NCBI GenBank assembly: GCA_964597535.1
Contig: CAZQYB010000059.1
Span: forward strand, 1 to 14,975
Direction: 5' to 3'
DNA from: CAZQYB01 sp964597535
Lineage (GTDB): Bacteria; Planctomycetota; Phycisphaerae; Sedimentisphaerales; Anaerobacaceae
DNA: 14,975 nucleotides
In this document: piece after piece, positions 1-7,349 of the stretch
How the letters are laid out: each line of letters begins with the position of its first letter
Numbering within the stretch: position 1 is the first letter of the stretch
Made by a program: the position numbers and the translations under genes
The notes under the pieces: generated by a model
Databases searched by the model: none
What the model was told of the DNA's origin: nothing
Seen by the model: the letters and a program-made list of their open reading frames with translations, nothing else

Positions 1-2065
1 TGTCTTTGTCTTTATAGTGCTTCTTTTTTTCCTCAGGGACATTAGAGCAGCCATTATAGTTGCTGTCGCAATCCCCACATCGCTGATTATCACGTTTCTG
101 TTAATGTGGTTGGCCGATTATACCATTAATACCGATTCGCTGGCCAGTGTGGCCGTTGCAGTTGGTCTCGTGGTTGATAATGCTATCGTTGTCGTTGATA
201 ATATCAATCGTCATCGTAGTAAAGGACAAAGGCCAAAAGAGGGCGCAATCTTCGGAGCAAACGAAGTGGGAGTGGCGGTCATCGCGTCAACCCTGACGAC
301 TATCTCCATTTTTGCTCCCATTATTTTCGTCGGGGGGATTACAGCTATCATATTCGGACAATTCGCCGCCATTGTTACTATGGCTTTGGTGGCTTCACTG
401 TTTACAGCTCTTATGCTCGTGCCAATGCTGTCTTCAAAGCTTCTAAAAGTTCGTAATCCGAACTCATCGAGGTCGATATTGGACTTCTTTTACCGTTTAG
501 GTGAGAAAGTTTTAACGAAAACAGAAGATTCATACGTCAGGTTTCTGGACTGGTCGCTGAGCAATCGCAAAACAGTTTTTATTTCCTGTGCTGTTTTGTT
601 TGTTTGGAGTATTGGGATTGTTGGCTTTATTGGTACCGAATTTTTCCCCGAACAGGACCAAAATCGGTTATCGGCAAATTATGAATTGCCAATCGGCACA
701 CGTTATGAGCGTACCGGCGTCGTAGCACAGCAGTTGCAAAAAATCGTAGAAAAGAATGTCCCAGAGAGGCAGCACAGTTTCATACGTTGGGGCGTCTTTG
801 GTGGCGGCGGTTCGCACTTTGCTACTGAGGAGGAAAGCTATAAAGGTATTCTGTATGTCAGATTGAAATCTAAAAAGCAGCGCAACGCCCCGCCAAATGA
901 CTTGATAAAGCGACTTCGCAAAATTACGGACAAGATACCAGGAGTAACTATTCGCTATAGTGCGGAAGACCCCCTTGAGGCGATGATGTTCGGGGGAGGC
1001 GGCAAACTCGCTGTCGAACTTTACGGTCATAATATGGAGCAAGCACGGCAATATGCCGAGGCTGTTAAATCGGCAATGGCCAGAGTTGACGGCGTCGAAG
1101 ATGTTCAAATCAGCCGAAAAGAAGAAAAGCCGGAACTTAAGGTTGTCGTCGACCGAGAAAAAGCTTCAATGCTCGGACTTGATGTCAAGACCATCGGAAA
1201 AACGATTGAAATGTTCTTTGCAGGCACTACCGCTACCAGGTATCGAGAGGCCGGAGATGAATACGATATAGAAGTTCGGCTGCAGCCAAAAGACCGCGAC
1301 AGGATTGAAGATTTGCGAGATGTTTTCATCAGCTTACCCGCCGGCGGTAATGTCGGTCTGGCTAATATCGCTAAAATCGAACACGGTCTCGGTCCGACAA
1401 AAATCGAACGAAAGGACCAGTCCCGCTATATTACCGTTTCCGCTGAAGTCAGCGGAAGAGACCTCGGCTCAGCAGCAAGCGACGTAACAAAAGCACTGGA
1501 CAAGATCCCTGCACCACCGGGTTTCAGTTACAAATTTGCCGGCGCCGAAAAAGAGAAAAAAGAAGCATTCAGACTATTGATTATTGCTGTGGGACTGGGA
1601 ATGGTATTGGTATATATGGTGATGGCTTCACAGTTTGAGTCTTTGCGAGACCCCTTTATCATATTTTTTTCAATACCGTTCGGAATCGTAGGGGTAATTA
1701 TTGCATTGGCTTTGACCGGTCAGGCATTGAGTGTCGTCAGCTTTCTTGCGCTGATTATGCTTGTCGGCATTGTAGTAAATGACGGTATCGTTCTCATCAG
1801 TTACATTAACATACTCCGGAGACGCGGGCTTAGTGTATATTCGTCAATTATTGAAGGCGGCCGCAGCAGACTTCGACCCGTGATATGCACCAGTTGCACC
1901 ACAATGCTCGCGATGACGCCCCTTGCCTTCTCAAGAGGTGAAGGCTCTGAAATTTGGGTCCCGTTTGCCGTGACAATAATTGGCGGCTTGTTTGTTGGAA
2001 CAGTCATTACACTCATCCTGATGCCGACTCTTTACAGTGTATTTGAAGGCAAAGCTAAAAATTAA
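1..2065 (+). CDS. RND-family efflux transporter inner-membrane subunit, C-terminal part (5' end outside window)
   Basis: The open frame runs in from the left edge (first full codon at base 2), so about 687 C-terminal residues are present; full-length AcrB-type pumps are about 1030-1050, so roughly the first third is missing. The fragment begins in the membrane bundle, with the TM4 motif GLVVDNAIVVVDN around fragment residues 55-67. The usual HAE1 Asp-Asp proton-relay pair reads Asp-Asn here (GAT AAT at 176-181), a variant common in non-Proteobacterial RND pumps. A periplasmic pore/docking region follows, then the last membrane bundle with YMVMASQFESL and GIVVNDGIVLISYINILRRR, ending in LMPTLYSVFEG. 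These proteins exchange protons for exported drugs, lipids or metals, working with a periplasmic adaptor and outer-membrane channel that are presumably encoded upstream. The CusA methionine metal relay is not evident, so a hydrophobic or amphiphilic substrate is more likely than a metal, but the substrate cannot be assigned. The gene directly downstream is a PII-like protein. Confidence 0.93.
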   Translation, partial: VFVFIVLLFFLRDIRAAIIVAVAIPTSLIITFLLMWLADYTINTDSLASVAVAVGLVVDNAIVVVDNINRHRSKGQRPKEGAIFGANEVGVAVIASTLTTISIFAPIIFVGGITAIIFGQFAAIVTMALVASLFTALMLVPMLSSKLLKVRNPNSSRSILDFFYRLGEKVLTKTEDSYVRFLDWSLSNRKTVFISCAVLFVWSIGIVGFIGTEFFPEQDQNRLSANYELPIGTRYERTGVVAQQLQKIVEKNVPERQHSFIRWGVFGGGGSHFATEEESYKGILYVRLKSKKQRNAPPNDLIKRLRKITDKIPGVTIRYSAEDPLEAMMFGGGGKLAVELYGHNMEQARQYAEAVKSAMARVDGVEDVQISRKEEKPELKVVVDREKASMLGLDVKTIGKTIEMFFAGTTATRYREAGDEYDIEVRLQPKDRDRIEDLRDVFISLPAGGNVGLANIAKIEHGLGPTKIERKDQSRYITVSAEVSGRDLGSAASDVTKALDKIPAPPGFSYKFAGAEKEKKEAFRLLIIAVGLGMVLVYMVMASQFESLRDPFIIFFSIPFGIVGVIIALALTGQALSVVSFLALIMLVGIVVNDGIVLISYINILRRRGLSVYSSIIEGGRSRLRPVICTSCTTMLAMTPLAFSRGEGSEIWVPFAVTIIGGLFVGTVITLILMPTLYSVFEGKAKN

Positions 2066-2081
2066 AAAGGAAAAAGTAAGT

Positions 2082-2372
2082 ATGAAAGCTGTTCTGATTG
2101 TGCACAACACAGCGCTCGATGAGGAAGTAAATGAAGCTCTCCAGTCCATCGGTATCAATTGCTATACCAAATTCACCAATACCCGGGGCAAGGGCGAGAT
2201 AAGCGAACCACATCTGGATACGGATGTTTGGCCGGGGACAAATTACGGCACCTTTGTTGTTACCGACCAGGCCAAGGCCAAAGAAATAATGGACAATGTT
2301 CGCCGCATGCGAGAAAAACTGAGCTCGGAAGGATTAAAGGCCTTTATGTGGCAAATCGACGAACTAACCTGA
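2082..2372 (+). CDS. PII-like small protein encoded with the RND pump
   Basis: This 96-residue cytoplasmic protein starts MKAVLIVHNTALDEEV. The open frame extends back to 2037, but the ATG at 2082 is chosen because it has an AAAGG ribosome site about 12 nt upstream and begins exactly at the first beta strand. The gene lies 16 nt after the RND stop, so the two are almost certainly co-transcribed. The layout (beta strand, NxxxxEEV helix, a glycine/charged 'T-loop-like' stretch NTRGKGEISEPHLDTDVWPG, strand TFVVTD, helix AKEIMDNVRRMREKL, final GLKAFMWQIDEL) matches a family of PII-like proteins I recognise from memory beside RND efflux genes in Bacteroidetes and relatives. By analogy it would be a small trimeric sensor acting on the pump or its expression; the ligand is unknown. 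It lacks the canonical GlnB T-loop Tyr, so it is not a classical nitrogen regulator. Confidence 0.75.
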   Translation: MKAVLIVHNTALDEEVNEALQSIGINCYTKFTNTRGKGEISEPHLDTDVWPGTNYGTFVVTDQAKAKEIMDNVRRMREKLSSEGLKAFMWQIDELT

Positions 2373-2419
2373 CACAATCAATCCGTCGGGCTTAAGAAAC
2401 GCTCTGGTAAGCAGGCTAA

Positions 2420-2493
2420 TGGGCGATACTGGACTCGAACCAGTGACCTCACGGGTGTGATCCGTGCGCTCTAACCAACTGAGCTAATCGCCC
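2420..2493 (-). tRNA. tRNA-Val (anticodon CAC)
   Basis: Read on the - strand, a complete 74-nt cloverleaf folds: 7-bp acceptor GGGCGAT/ATCGCCC, D stem GCTC/GAGC, anticodon stem CACGG/CCGTG with loop ATCACAC, a 5-nt variable loop, and T stem ACTGG/CCAGT with loop TTCGAGT. Position 33 is T and the anticodon (2459-2457) is CAC, decoding GTG valine codons; the discriminator is A, as expected for tRNA-Val. The 3' CCA is not encoded (TTAGCC follows), so CCA must be added by a nucleotidyltransferase. Position 32 is A rather than the usual pyrimidine. Confidence 0.95.
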
Positions 2494-2508
2494 CCTGACT
2501 TCCCGCAT

Positions 2509-2538
2509 ATTAGAACTGCCGGCACTATCTACTGTCAA
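2509..2538 (-). promoter_or_regulatory. Promoter of the tRNA-Val gene
   Basis: On the - strand there is a perfect -35 TTGACA (2538-2533), an 18-nt spacer and a -10 TCTAAT (2514-2509, 5/6 match). The predicted start is about 2502, giving a leader of some 8 nt before the tRNA 5' end. A G/C-rich stretch (GCGGG) just after the -10 is typical of growth-rate or stringently controlled stable-RNA promoters. Confidence 0.65.
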
Positions 2539-2579
2539 GATTTAATTGTGAACAGTAAATTGCATCTCGAACCACCGGC

Positions 2580-2993
2580 TCAAGCCGGCTCTGTTGCGAC
2601 AAGGTTAATGCGCCCGAGTTTGACGCCCTTTAGACTGACTATATTTTCCGCCATTTTATTGATTTCACCCACTCGACCTCGCAGCACAATCACTTCCAGA
2701 CAATCGTGCTCATCGAGGTGTATGTGCATAGAGGAAATGGTCTGCAGAATATGTAAATGTTGCAAATCCGTTACTTTTTCCATCAGCTTTGTAGAGTGAT
2801 GGTCGTAAACCAGCAACACCGTAGCGACCGCCCTGGCTTTTGGATTGCTCAAACGTTCACTGCTTATCCGCTGGCGTATCAAATCCCGTATGGCCTCAGA
2901 CCTGCTTCCGTAACCTTGTTTGGCGATTAGCTTATCGAACGTAGAGAGCAGCTTCTTGTCCAGCGACACCCCTACTCGCTCAATTTGCTCCAT
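2580..2993 (-). CDS. nikR: Nickel-responsive transcriptional regulator NikR
   Basis: This 137-residue protein has the full NikR layout. An N-terminal ribbon-helix-helix DNA-binding domain (residues 1-45, RVGVSLDKKLLSTFDKLI ... SRSEAIRDLIR) is followed by an ACT-like tetramerisation and nickel-binding domain. All four high-affinity nickel ligands can be placed: H79, H90, H92 (MHIH) and C98 (DEHDCLEV), in the spacing of E. coli H76/H87/H89/C95. The start at 2993 is preceded on the - strand by a strong AGGAGG 6 nt away. NikR with nickel bound normally represses nickel uptake genes; here it is divergent from a porin and an ECF-type nickel importer, which supports that role. I found no convincing copy of the E. 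coli-type operator (GTATGA-N16-TCATAC) in the divergent region, so the local operator probably differs. A small CCGGC/GCCGG hairpin overlaps the stop codon (about 2575-2588), without a T run. Confidence 0.95.
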   Translation of the reverse strand: MEQIERVGVSLDKKLLSTFDKLIAKQGYGSRSEAIRDLIRQRISSERLSNPKARAVATVLLVYDHHSTKLMEKVTDLQHLHILQTISSMHIHLDEHDCLEVIVLRGRVGEINKMAENIVSLKGVKLGRINLVATEPA

Positions 2994-3099
2994 TTTTATC
3001 CTCCTGTTCGCAACAATGCCAATATGACATTTTTTTTACCGACTGAACTGAAAAATATTTTACCCGGAACAAAATTTTTAGAAAGAACCAAATTTTATA

Positions 3100-3128
3100 T
3101 TGACGCAGTAGCACAATTACCGTATTTT
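3100..3128 (+). promoter_or_regulatory. Candidate sigma-70 promoter for the porin / nickel importer operon
   Basis: TTGACG at 3100-3105 and TATTTT at 3123-3128 are separated by exactly 17 nt. The predicted start near 3135 leaves a leader of about 40 nt with the ribosome site at 3165-3170. It lies in the region divergent from nikR, so a NikR operator would be expected nearby, but no clear inverted repeat of a known NikR type is visible. The -10 match is only 4/6. Confidence 0.45.
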
Positions 3129-3174
3129 TATGCGCAAATTGAGATTTCATTATTATATAAAGACAAGGACGAAT

Positions 3175-4473
3175 ATGAACGGAACAAGGATTTTGTTGAT
3201 TATTGTAATGCCGCTGAACTTGATAGGAATTTGTCACGCTGGAGATGAACAAGGCGACACCGCCGGTCTCTCCAGCAGCATTTGGGAAAGAGAGACTTTG
3301 ACAGATGGCTTCTTCGGTCTAAGCGATGAACTGGCAGATAAAGGCATAGAGGTAGGCCTTGGCGTTACAAGTATTTACCAGCAAAACGTTCGCGGCGGCA
3401 TCAGCAAACACCGACGCGCAGGCCGTCTCTCCGGCAGCTACGACATGGAGCTTTCAGCCGACCTTCAAAAACTGTTGGGTATTGAAGGCGGCAGCCTATA
3501 CGTGCACACTGAGGGTGTCTGGTCAAAATCTGCCGGTATCGATGCGCCTTCGGTGGGCAGTGCGTTCGGCGTGAACGGAGATGCTCGTGCCAGACGCTCA
3601 ATAGATGTTACCGAGCTATGGTATGAGCAGGCGTTTTGGGATGATTCTCTCCGTATTCGTTTGGGTAAGATGGACCTTACCGGCGGATTTGAGCACCACG
3701 GCTGTCCGGTGGCATTTGATTGCAGTAATTACGCCAATGACGAAACCACGCAGTTCCTCAACGGCGCTCTGATAAACAATCCGACCATCCCTTTTCCAGA
3801 CTATGGTCTCGGCGTGGCTGTCCACTATAGCCCGGCTCGCACTTGGTACATATCGGCAGCCGTTGCCGACGCCCAGGCCGATATAAGAGAAACCGGATTT
3901 AGAACAACGTTCCACGGTGAGGATTATTTCTTCTATATCTTTGAGACGGGCGTCACACCACAGTTTGATTCCGACAAAGGCCCCCTGCAGGGCGCATATC
4001 GCGTAGGTCTTTGGTATGACCCGCTGCCGAAGGCAAATTCTGATTATGCTGCCGCCGGTAAAAGTTACCGCGACGATGTCGGCTTCTATCTTAGCTGCGA
4101 CCAATTGCTGGCTAAGGAAAATGCTGCTGATGAGGACCGACAGGGCCTTGGCGCGTTCTTCAGGTACGGTTATGCGAACAGCAAAAGAAACGATATTGCC
4201 AACTTCTGGAGCGCCGGATTTCAGTATCAGGGCCTGTTGGAAAACAGGGATGATGATATACTTGCTCTGGGTTTCGCCCAGGGAATTTTCAGCAACAAGG
4301 CCTCCTCGACCTATACTGACGATTATGAAAATGTTTTCGAACTCTATTACAGCGCTGCCGTAACGCCCTGGCTGAATATCAGCCCGAGTATTCAATATAT
4401 TGCTAACCCAGGCGGCGACAAAACAGCCGGTGACGCTGTGGTCCTGGGCATGCGGATACAAATGAGGTTTTAA
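3175..4473 (+). CDS. OprB-type (carbohydrate-selective family) outer-membrane porin, candidate nickel entry channel
   Basis: This 432-residue protein is an exported outer-membrane beta-barrel. The ATG at 3175 is preferred over the in-frame ATG at 3130 because it has AAGGAC just upstream and starts a normal signal peptide (MNGTRILLIIVMPLNLIGICHA, cleavage near residue 22). The mature part has an N-terminal segment like GLSDELADKGIEVGLGVTSIYQQN, alternating amphipathic strands, RLGKMDLT and FDCSNYANDETTQFLNG in the OprB core, and a C-terminus with FELYYSAAVTPWLNISPSIQYIANPGG ending in an aromatic residue (RIQMRF), as expected for barrel insertion. The best-known OprB proteins pass glucose, but the family is broad in non-enteric bacteria. 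Location between nikR and cbiM, on the cbiM strand and 76 nt before it, suggests a role in nickel or nickel-chelate passage; that is inference from context only. Confidence 0.85.
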   Translation: MNGTRILLIIVMPLNLIGICHAGDEQGDTAGLSSSIWERETLTDGFFGLSDELADKGIEVGLGVTSIYQQNVRGGISKHRRAGRLSGSYDMELSADLQKLLGIEGGSLYVHTEGVWSKSAGIDAPSVGSAFGVNGDARARRSIDVTELWYEQAFWDDSLRIRLGKMDLTGGFEHHGCPVAFDCSNYANDETTQFLNGALINNPTIPFPDYGLGVAVHYSPARTWYISAAVADAQADIRETGFRTTFHGEDYFFYIFETGVTPQFDSDKGPLQGAYRVGLWYDPLPKANSDYAAAGKSYRDDVGFYLSCDQLLAKENAADEDRQGLGAFFRYGYANSKRNDIANFWSAGFQYQGLLENRDDDILALGFAQGIFSNKASSTYTDDYENVFELYYSAAVTPWLNISPSIQYIANPGGDKTAGDAVVLGMRIQMRF

Positions 4474-4549
4474 CTGCATCTTGTTTTCGAGGCCGATGAC
4501 AACAATTGAAAAACTTGAATAAAGAAAATACATTTAGGAGGATTTTGTT

Positions 4550-5581
4550 ATGCATATGGCCAATGAATTATTGTCCGTCCCTGTTGCTGCAGGTACGCTG
4601 GCAATAGCTGCCGCCGGGCTGAGCTTTATCTGCAGAAAACTCAGGCTGATTATCACATCCGAAAAACTTGCTCTAATGGGCGTTTTGGGGGCCTTCATCT
4701 TTGCCGCACAAATGGTAAATATCCCGCTTCCCGCAATGCCCGGAACAAGCGGTCATATAGTCGGCGCAGTGCTGTTGGCAATCATATTAGGCCCACACGC
4801 TGCAGCGGTAGTCATATCTTCCGTGGTGATTATCCAGTGTCTCATCTTCCAGGATGGAGGCCTGCTGGCTCTCGGCTGCAACATTATCAATATGGCTCTC
4901 GTGCCCAGTTATATCGGCTACTTTTTATACAAAACCATTACAGTCGGCCAACCCGGCACTATGCGAGCATACAGCGGAACTATACTGGCTTGTCTGTTCG
5001 CCATTGAAGCAGGAGCGTTCCTCGTCCCGATAGAGACTGCACTCTCAGGCGTCCTGGCAGTGCCCTTCTCTACCTTCCTGATAACGATGCTCGGCGTTCA
5101 TTTTTTAATTGGGCTCCTCGAGGGATTGATTACTATAGCTATATTAGGATACCTCATCCAGGTCAGGCCGGATATTATTCTTTCCCCTCTGCCGGGCAAA
5201 ATTAGATTAAGTAGAAAAGCGGTGCTGACAACGCTGGCGGTTTTTGCTGTTGTCATCGGCGCAGGACTTTCTTTGCTCGCCTCTGGCCTGCCCGACGGCC
5301 TGGAATGGAGTTACGCTGAGAGGCCGGACCAGCCGGATTTCAAAGCCGCTGTATCCAATAAAAGCCCTGCAATTGTAGCGGCGGATGACTTCCAATCAAA
5401 GTATTCACCCCTGCCCGATTATTCTTTAAGAACCTCGGCAATCGGAAAAATAAGCGAAGAAGAGACGGATGTTTCAGCCGCCTGGACCAGCTTTGCAGGA
5501 GTCCTCGGCTCAGTGCTAACAATGGCAGTCATCTGGCTCACTGCATGGAGCTTGAGAAAAAAGCAATCGCCAAATGTGTGA
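4550..5581 (+). CDS. cbiM: ECF transporter substrate-binding permease CbiM/NikM fused to a PDGLE (CbiN/NikN-like) domain
   Basis: This 343-residue integral membrane protein is the metal-recognising S component of a cobalt/nickel ECF importer. Residues 1-210 form the CbiM domain with several membrane helices; conserved marks are TSGHIVGAVLLAIILGP with H69 and CLIFQDGGLLALGCNIINMAL (97-117). In structurally characterised NikM the metal is held by the N-terminal amine, His2 and a His equivalent to H69; His2 is kept here (MHM). The usual N-terminus MHIPDGFLS instead reads MHMANELLS. After a linker and a further helix, the PDGLEW motif (248-253) and SPLPDYS, followed by a final membrane helix (about 317-335), form the fused NikN-like accessory part. 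The ATG at 4550 has a good AGGAGG 8 nt upstream. The neighbours cbiQ and cbiO complete the importer, and nearby nikR argues for nickel over cobalt. Confidence 0.92.
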   Translation: MHMANELLSVPVAAGTLAIAAAGLSFICRKLRLIITSEKLALMGVLGAFIFAAQMVNIPLPAMPGTSGHIVGAVLLAIILGPHAAAVVISSVVIIQCLIFQDGGLLALGCNIINMALVPSYIGYFLYKTITVGQPGTMRAYSGTILACLFAIEAGAFLVPIETALSGVLAVPFSTFLITMLGVHFLIGLLEGLITIAILGYLIQVRPDIILSPLPGKIRLSRKAVLTTLAVFAVVIGAGLSLLASGLPDGLEWSYAERPDQPDFKAAVSNKSPAIVAADDFQSKYSPLPDYSLRTSAIGKISEEETDVSAAWTSFAGVLGSVLTMAVIWLTAWSLRKKQSPNV

Positions 5582-5636
5582 TACTGCCTATAATTAGCAT
5601 TGCAAGTTTAGATTATTTGTCCTGTACGTTATATAA

Positions 5637-6410
5637 ATGCACCACGCATACATAGACAAATTTGCTTATCAGGATTCGCCCATCCATCGCCTCGACAGCA
5701 GGATAAAGTTCATAGTTGTGCTCATCTTTACTGCTGTGGTTATTTCTCTGCCCCGCACATCACCATTCATCCTGGCCTGTTATGCCGTCGGTCCCTTCAC
5801 AATGCTCGTATTGGGAAAAATCCCGCTAAAGTTTGTCTTTAAACATATACTGCTGATTAGCCCATTTGTTCTGGTCCTGGCTCTGAGCTGTCCACTCTAT
5901 GATAAAAGACCTCTTACCGTGGCGTTCGGACCGCTTACCTGGCAGAGTTCCCTCGGATGGATGCGATGTTTTACCATTCTTGCCAAGTTCGTCGTTACAA
6001 TGTCGGCTCTCATCGCCCTAATTTCCACTACACGGTTTAACGATTTACTCGTCGGCCTGCAGAAAATAGGGCTGCCGAAGCTGCTGATTATGCAGCTCGG
6101 CTTTCTGTACCGCTACATATTTGTTCTTATCGACAGGGCCCACCATATATTGCGGGCCAGAGCAGGCAGAAAACTGCGAAATCTCGGCCTTAAAGCAGAG
6201 CTAAAAATCGCAGCCGCTATGGCTGGCTCTCTGCTCGTCCGCAGTATTAATACCGCCGAACACATAAACGTCGCAATGCAGGCCCGTGGATTTAACAGAA
6301 AATGGCGCACACTTACAGAGACACGTATTCGCCGGACGGATTATATCTTTGCGATAATCACTGCCTGTTTTCTCCTGGGACTGTATCTCTTTCTAAAACC
6401 TATTTTATAG
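5637..6410 (+). CDS. cbiQ: ECF transporter transmembrane coupling protein CbiQ/NikQ (T component)
   Basis: This 257-residue membrane protein begins MHHAYIDKFAYQDSPIHRLDSRIK, the characteristic CbiQ start, so the ATG at 5637 is secure even though no Shine-Dalgarno is visible (the upstream bases are A/T-rich). Hydrophobic helices lie at about 24-40, 43-60, 66-86, 110-132 and 234-254. The two ATPase-coupling segments near the C-terminus are present: RARAGRK (about 173-179) and MQARGF (214-219), which dock on the CbiO subunits. It links ATP hydrolysis to toppling of the CbiM substrate component. The gene lies 55 nt after cbiM and 12 nt before cbiO in one operon. Confidence 0.93.
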   Translation: MHHAYIDKFAYQDSPIHRLDSRIKFIVVLIFTAVVISLPRTSPFILACYAVGPFTMLVLGKIPLKFVFKHILLISPFVLVLALSCPLYDKRPLTVAFGPLTWQSSLGWMRCFTILAKFVVTMSALIALISTTRFNDLLVGLQKIGLPKLLIMQLGFLYRYIFVLIDRAHHILRARAGRKLRNLGLKAELKIAAAMAGSLLVRSINTAEHINVAMQARGFNRKWRTLTETRIRRTDYIFAIITACFLLGLYLFLKPIL

Positions 6411-6422
6411 TAGGAATCTCCA

Positions 6423-7175
6423 ATGCCGAAAGCGATTGAATTAAAAAATTTTTCATACAAATATCCCGACGGCACAACCGCTCTCAGCAACATAACGCTA
6501 AGCATCGAGCACAGTCAATCCATTGCCCTGATAGGCCCAAACGGTGCCGGTAAATCTACGCTGCTGCTGGCAATGGCCGGCTTTCTAAGGGGGACCGGAA
6601 AAGTGCTGATAGACGGTCTGGAAATCAACAGGAAAAATCTAAAAAAAATTCGCACTACTCTCGGCTCCTGCCTGGAAAATCCCGATGACCAGTTATTTAT
6701 GCCCACACTGTTCGACGATGTGGCGTTCGGTCCCCTCAATATGGGTCTTGACAGCGAACAGGTAAAAAAACGTGTCTCCAACACCCTTGAAACTGTGGGC
6801 CTGGCCAATATGGCCGACAAAGCTCCACACCACCTTTCAGCGGGACAAAAACGCGCAGCCGCAATAGCAACTATACTCTCAATGGCCCCAAAAATAATCA
6901 CGCTCGATGAACCCGACGCCAACCTCGACCCGAGAAACCGTAACAACCTTATAAAGCTGCTCGCCGGTTTGTCGCAAACCCTGATAATAGCAACCTGTAA
7001 TATGAATTTTGCAGGCGAAATTGCCGACAGAGCCATCCTGCTCGACAAGGGCTACATTATCGCTGACGGCGACGCCAAAAAAACAATGTCCAATTCAGAA
7101 CTGATGACCGAACACGGCCTGGAGGTGCCCGCCGGATTGAAAGAGAAAAATAAAACGTCTCTAAAGCGCAAATAA
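6423..7175 (+). CDS. cbiO: ECF transporter ATPase CbiO/NikO with altered Q-loop and H-loop
   Basis: This 250-residue ABC ATPase powers nickel/cobalt import with CbiM and CbiQ. Visible motifs are Walker A GPNGAGKST (38-46), ENPDDQLF (85-92), signature LSAGQ (138-142), Walker B with catalytic Glu KIITLDE (157-163) and D-loop PDANLDP. Three positions depart from the family norm: the Q-loop Gln of 'FQNPDDQ' is Glu (E85, codon GAA), the H-loop His of 'ATHD' is Cys (C192, ATCNMNF, codon TGT), and the signature reads LSAGQ rather than LSGGQ. The rest of the protein is intact and unframeshifted. ECF importers usually use two ATPase sites, and no second ATPase gene is visible here, so this protein would have to form a homodimer unless a partner is elsewhere. 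The start at 6423 has TAGGA about 7 nt upstream, 12 nt after the cbiQ stop. No clear rho-independent terminator follows. Confidence 0.92.
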   Translation: MPKAIELKNFSYKYPDGTTALSNITLSIEHSQSIALIGPNGAGKSTLLLAMAGFLRGTGKVLIDGLEINRKNLKKIRTTLGSCLENPDDQLFMPTLFDDVAFGPLNMGLDSEQVKKRVSNTLETVGLANMADKAPHHLSAGQKRAAAIATILSMAPKIITLDEPDANLDPRNRNNLIKLLAGLSQTLIIATCNMNFAGEIADRAILLDKGYIIADGDAKKTMSNSELMTEHGLEVPAGLKEKNKTSLKRK

Positions 7176-7248
7176 TCCCTCTCATTAAGCCGGCAACCAA
7201 AGCTTTATCGGTCTTTTCCTGTTTTGAAGAAAGATACATCACATCATT

Positions 7249-7277
7249 TTGGTGTTCTCCGATTTATTTGTTATATT
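7249..7277 (+). promoter_or_regulatory. Candidate promoter for the PilX-like gene
   Basis: TATATT (7272-7277, 5/6 to the -10 consensus) follows TTGGTG (7249-7254, weak 3/6 -35) with a 17-nt spacer. It lies about 70 nt before the start codon in the 174-nt gap after cbiO, which otherwise shows no gene and no strong terminator. Confidence 0.3.
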
Positions 7278-7349
7278 TAATTATGGTGAGAGCCATAGAA
7301 GTAATAATCTGAATCAATTTGTAGCTGTTAGCGTTTTCCGGGGGGGCAG

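Noticed and set aside
668..1108. 146-codon - strand open frame inside the RND gene
   Set aside because: It lies antisense within a conserved coding region and lacks any supporting signal.
2994..3174. Nickel/cobalt or cobalamin riboswitch upstream of the porin
   Set aside because: The leader is short and A/T-rich, with none of the conserved boxes of either riboswitch class visible.
3616..4533. Long - strand open frame (305 codons) opposite the porin gene
   Set aside because: It is the antisense shadow of a well-supported outer-membrane protein; the translation has no domain, no ribosome site and a composition typical of complementary reading.
7176..7249. Terminator for the nickel operon
   Set aside because: Only weak pairing (around AAAGCTTT and CGG/CCG) with scattered T runs is present; no stable stem followed by a T tract.
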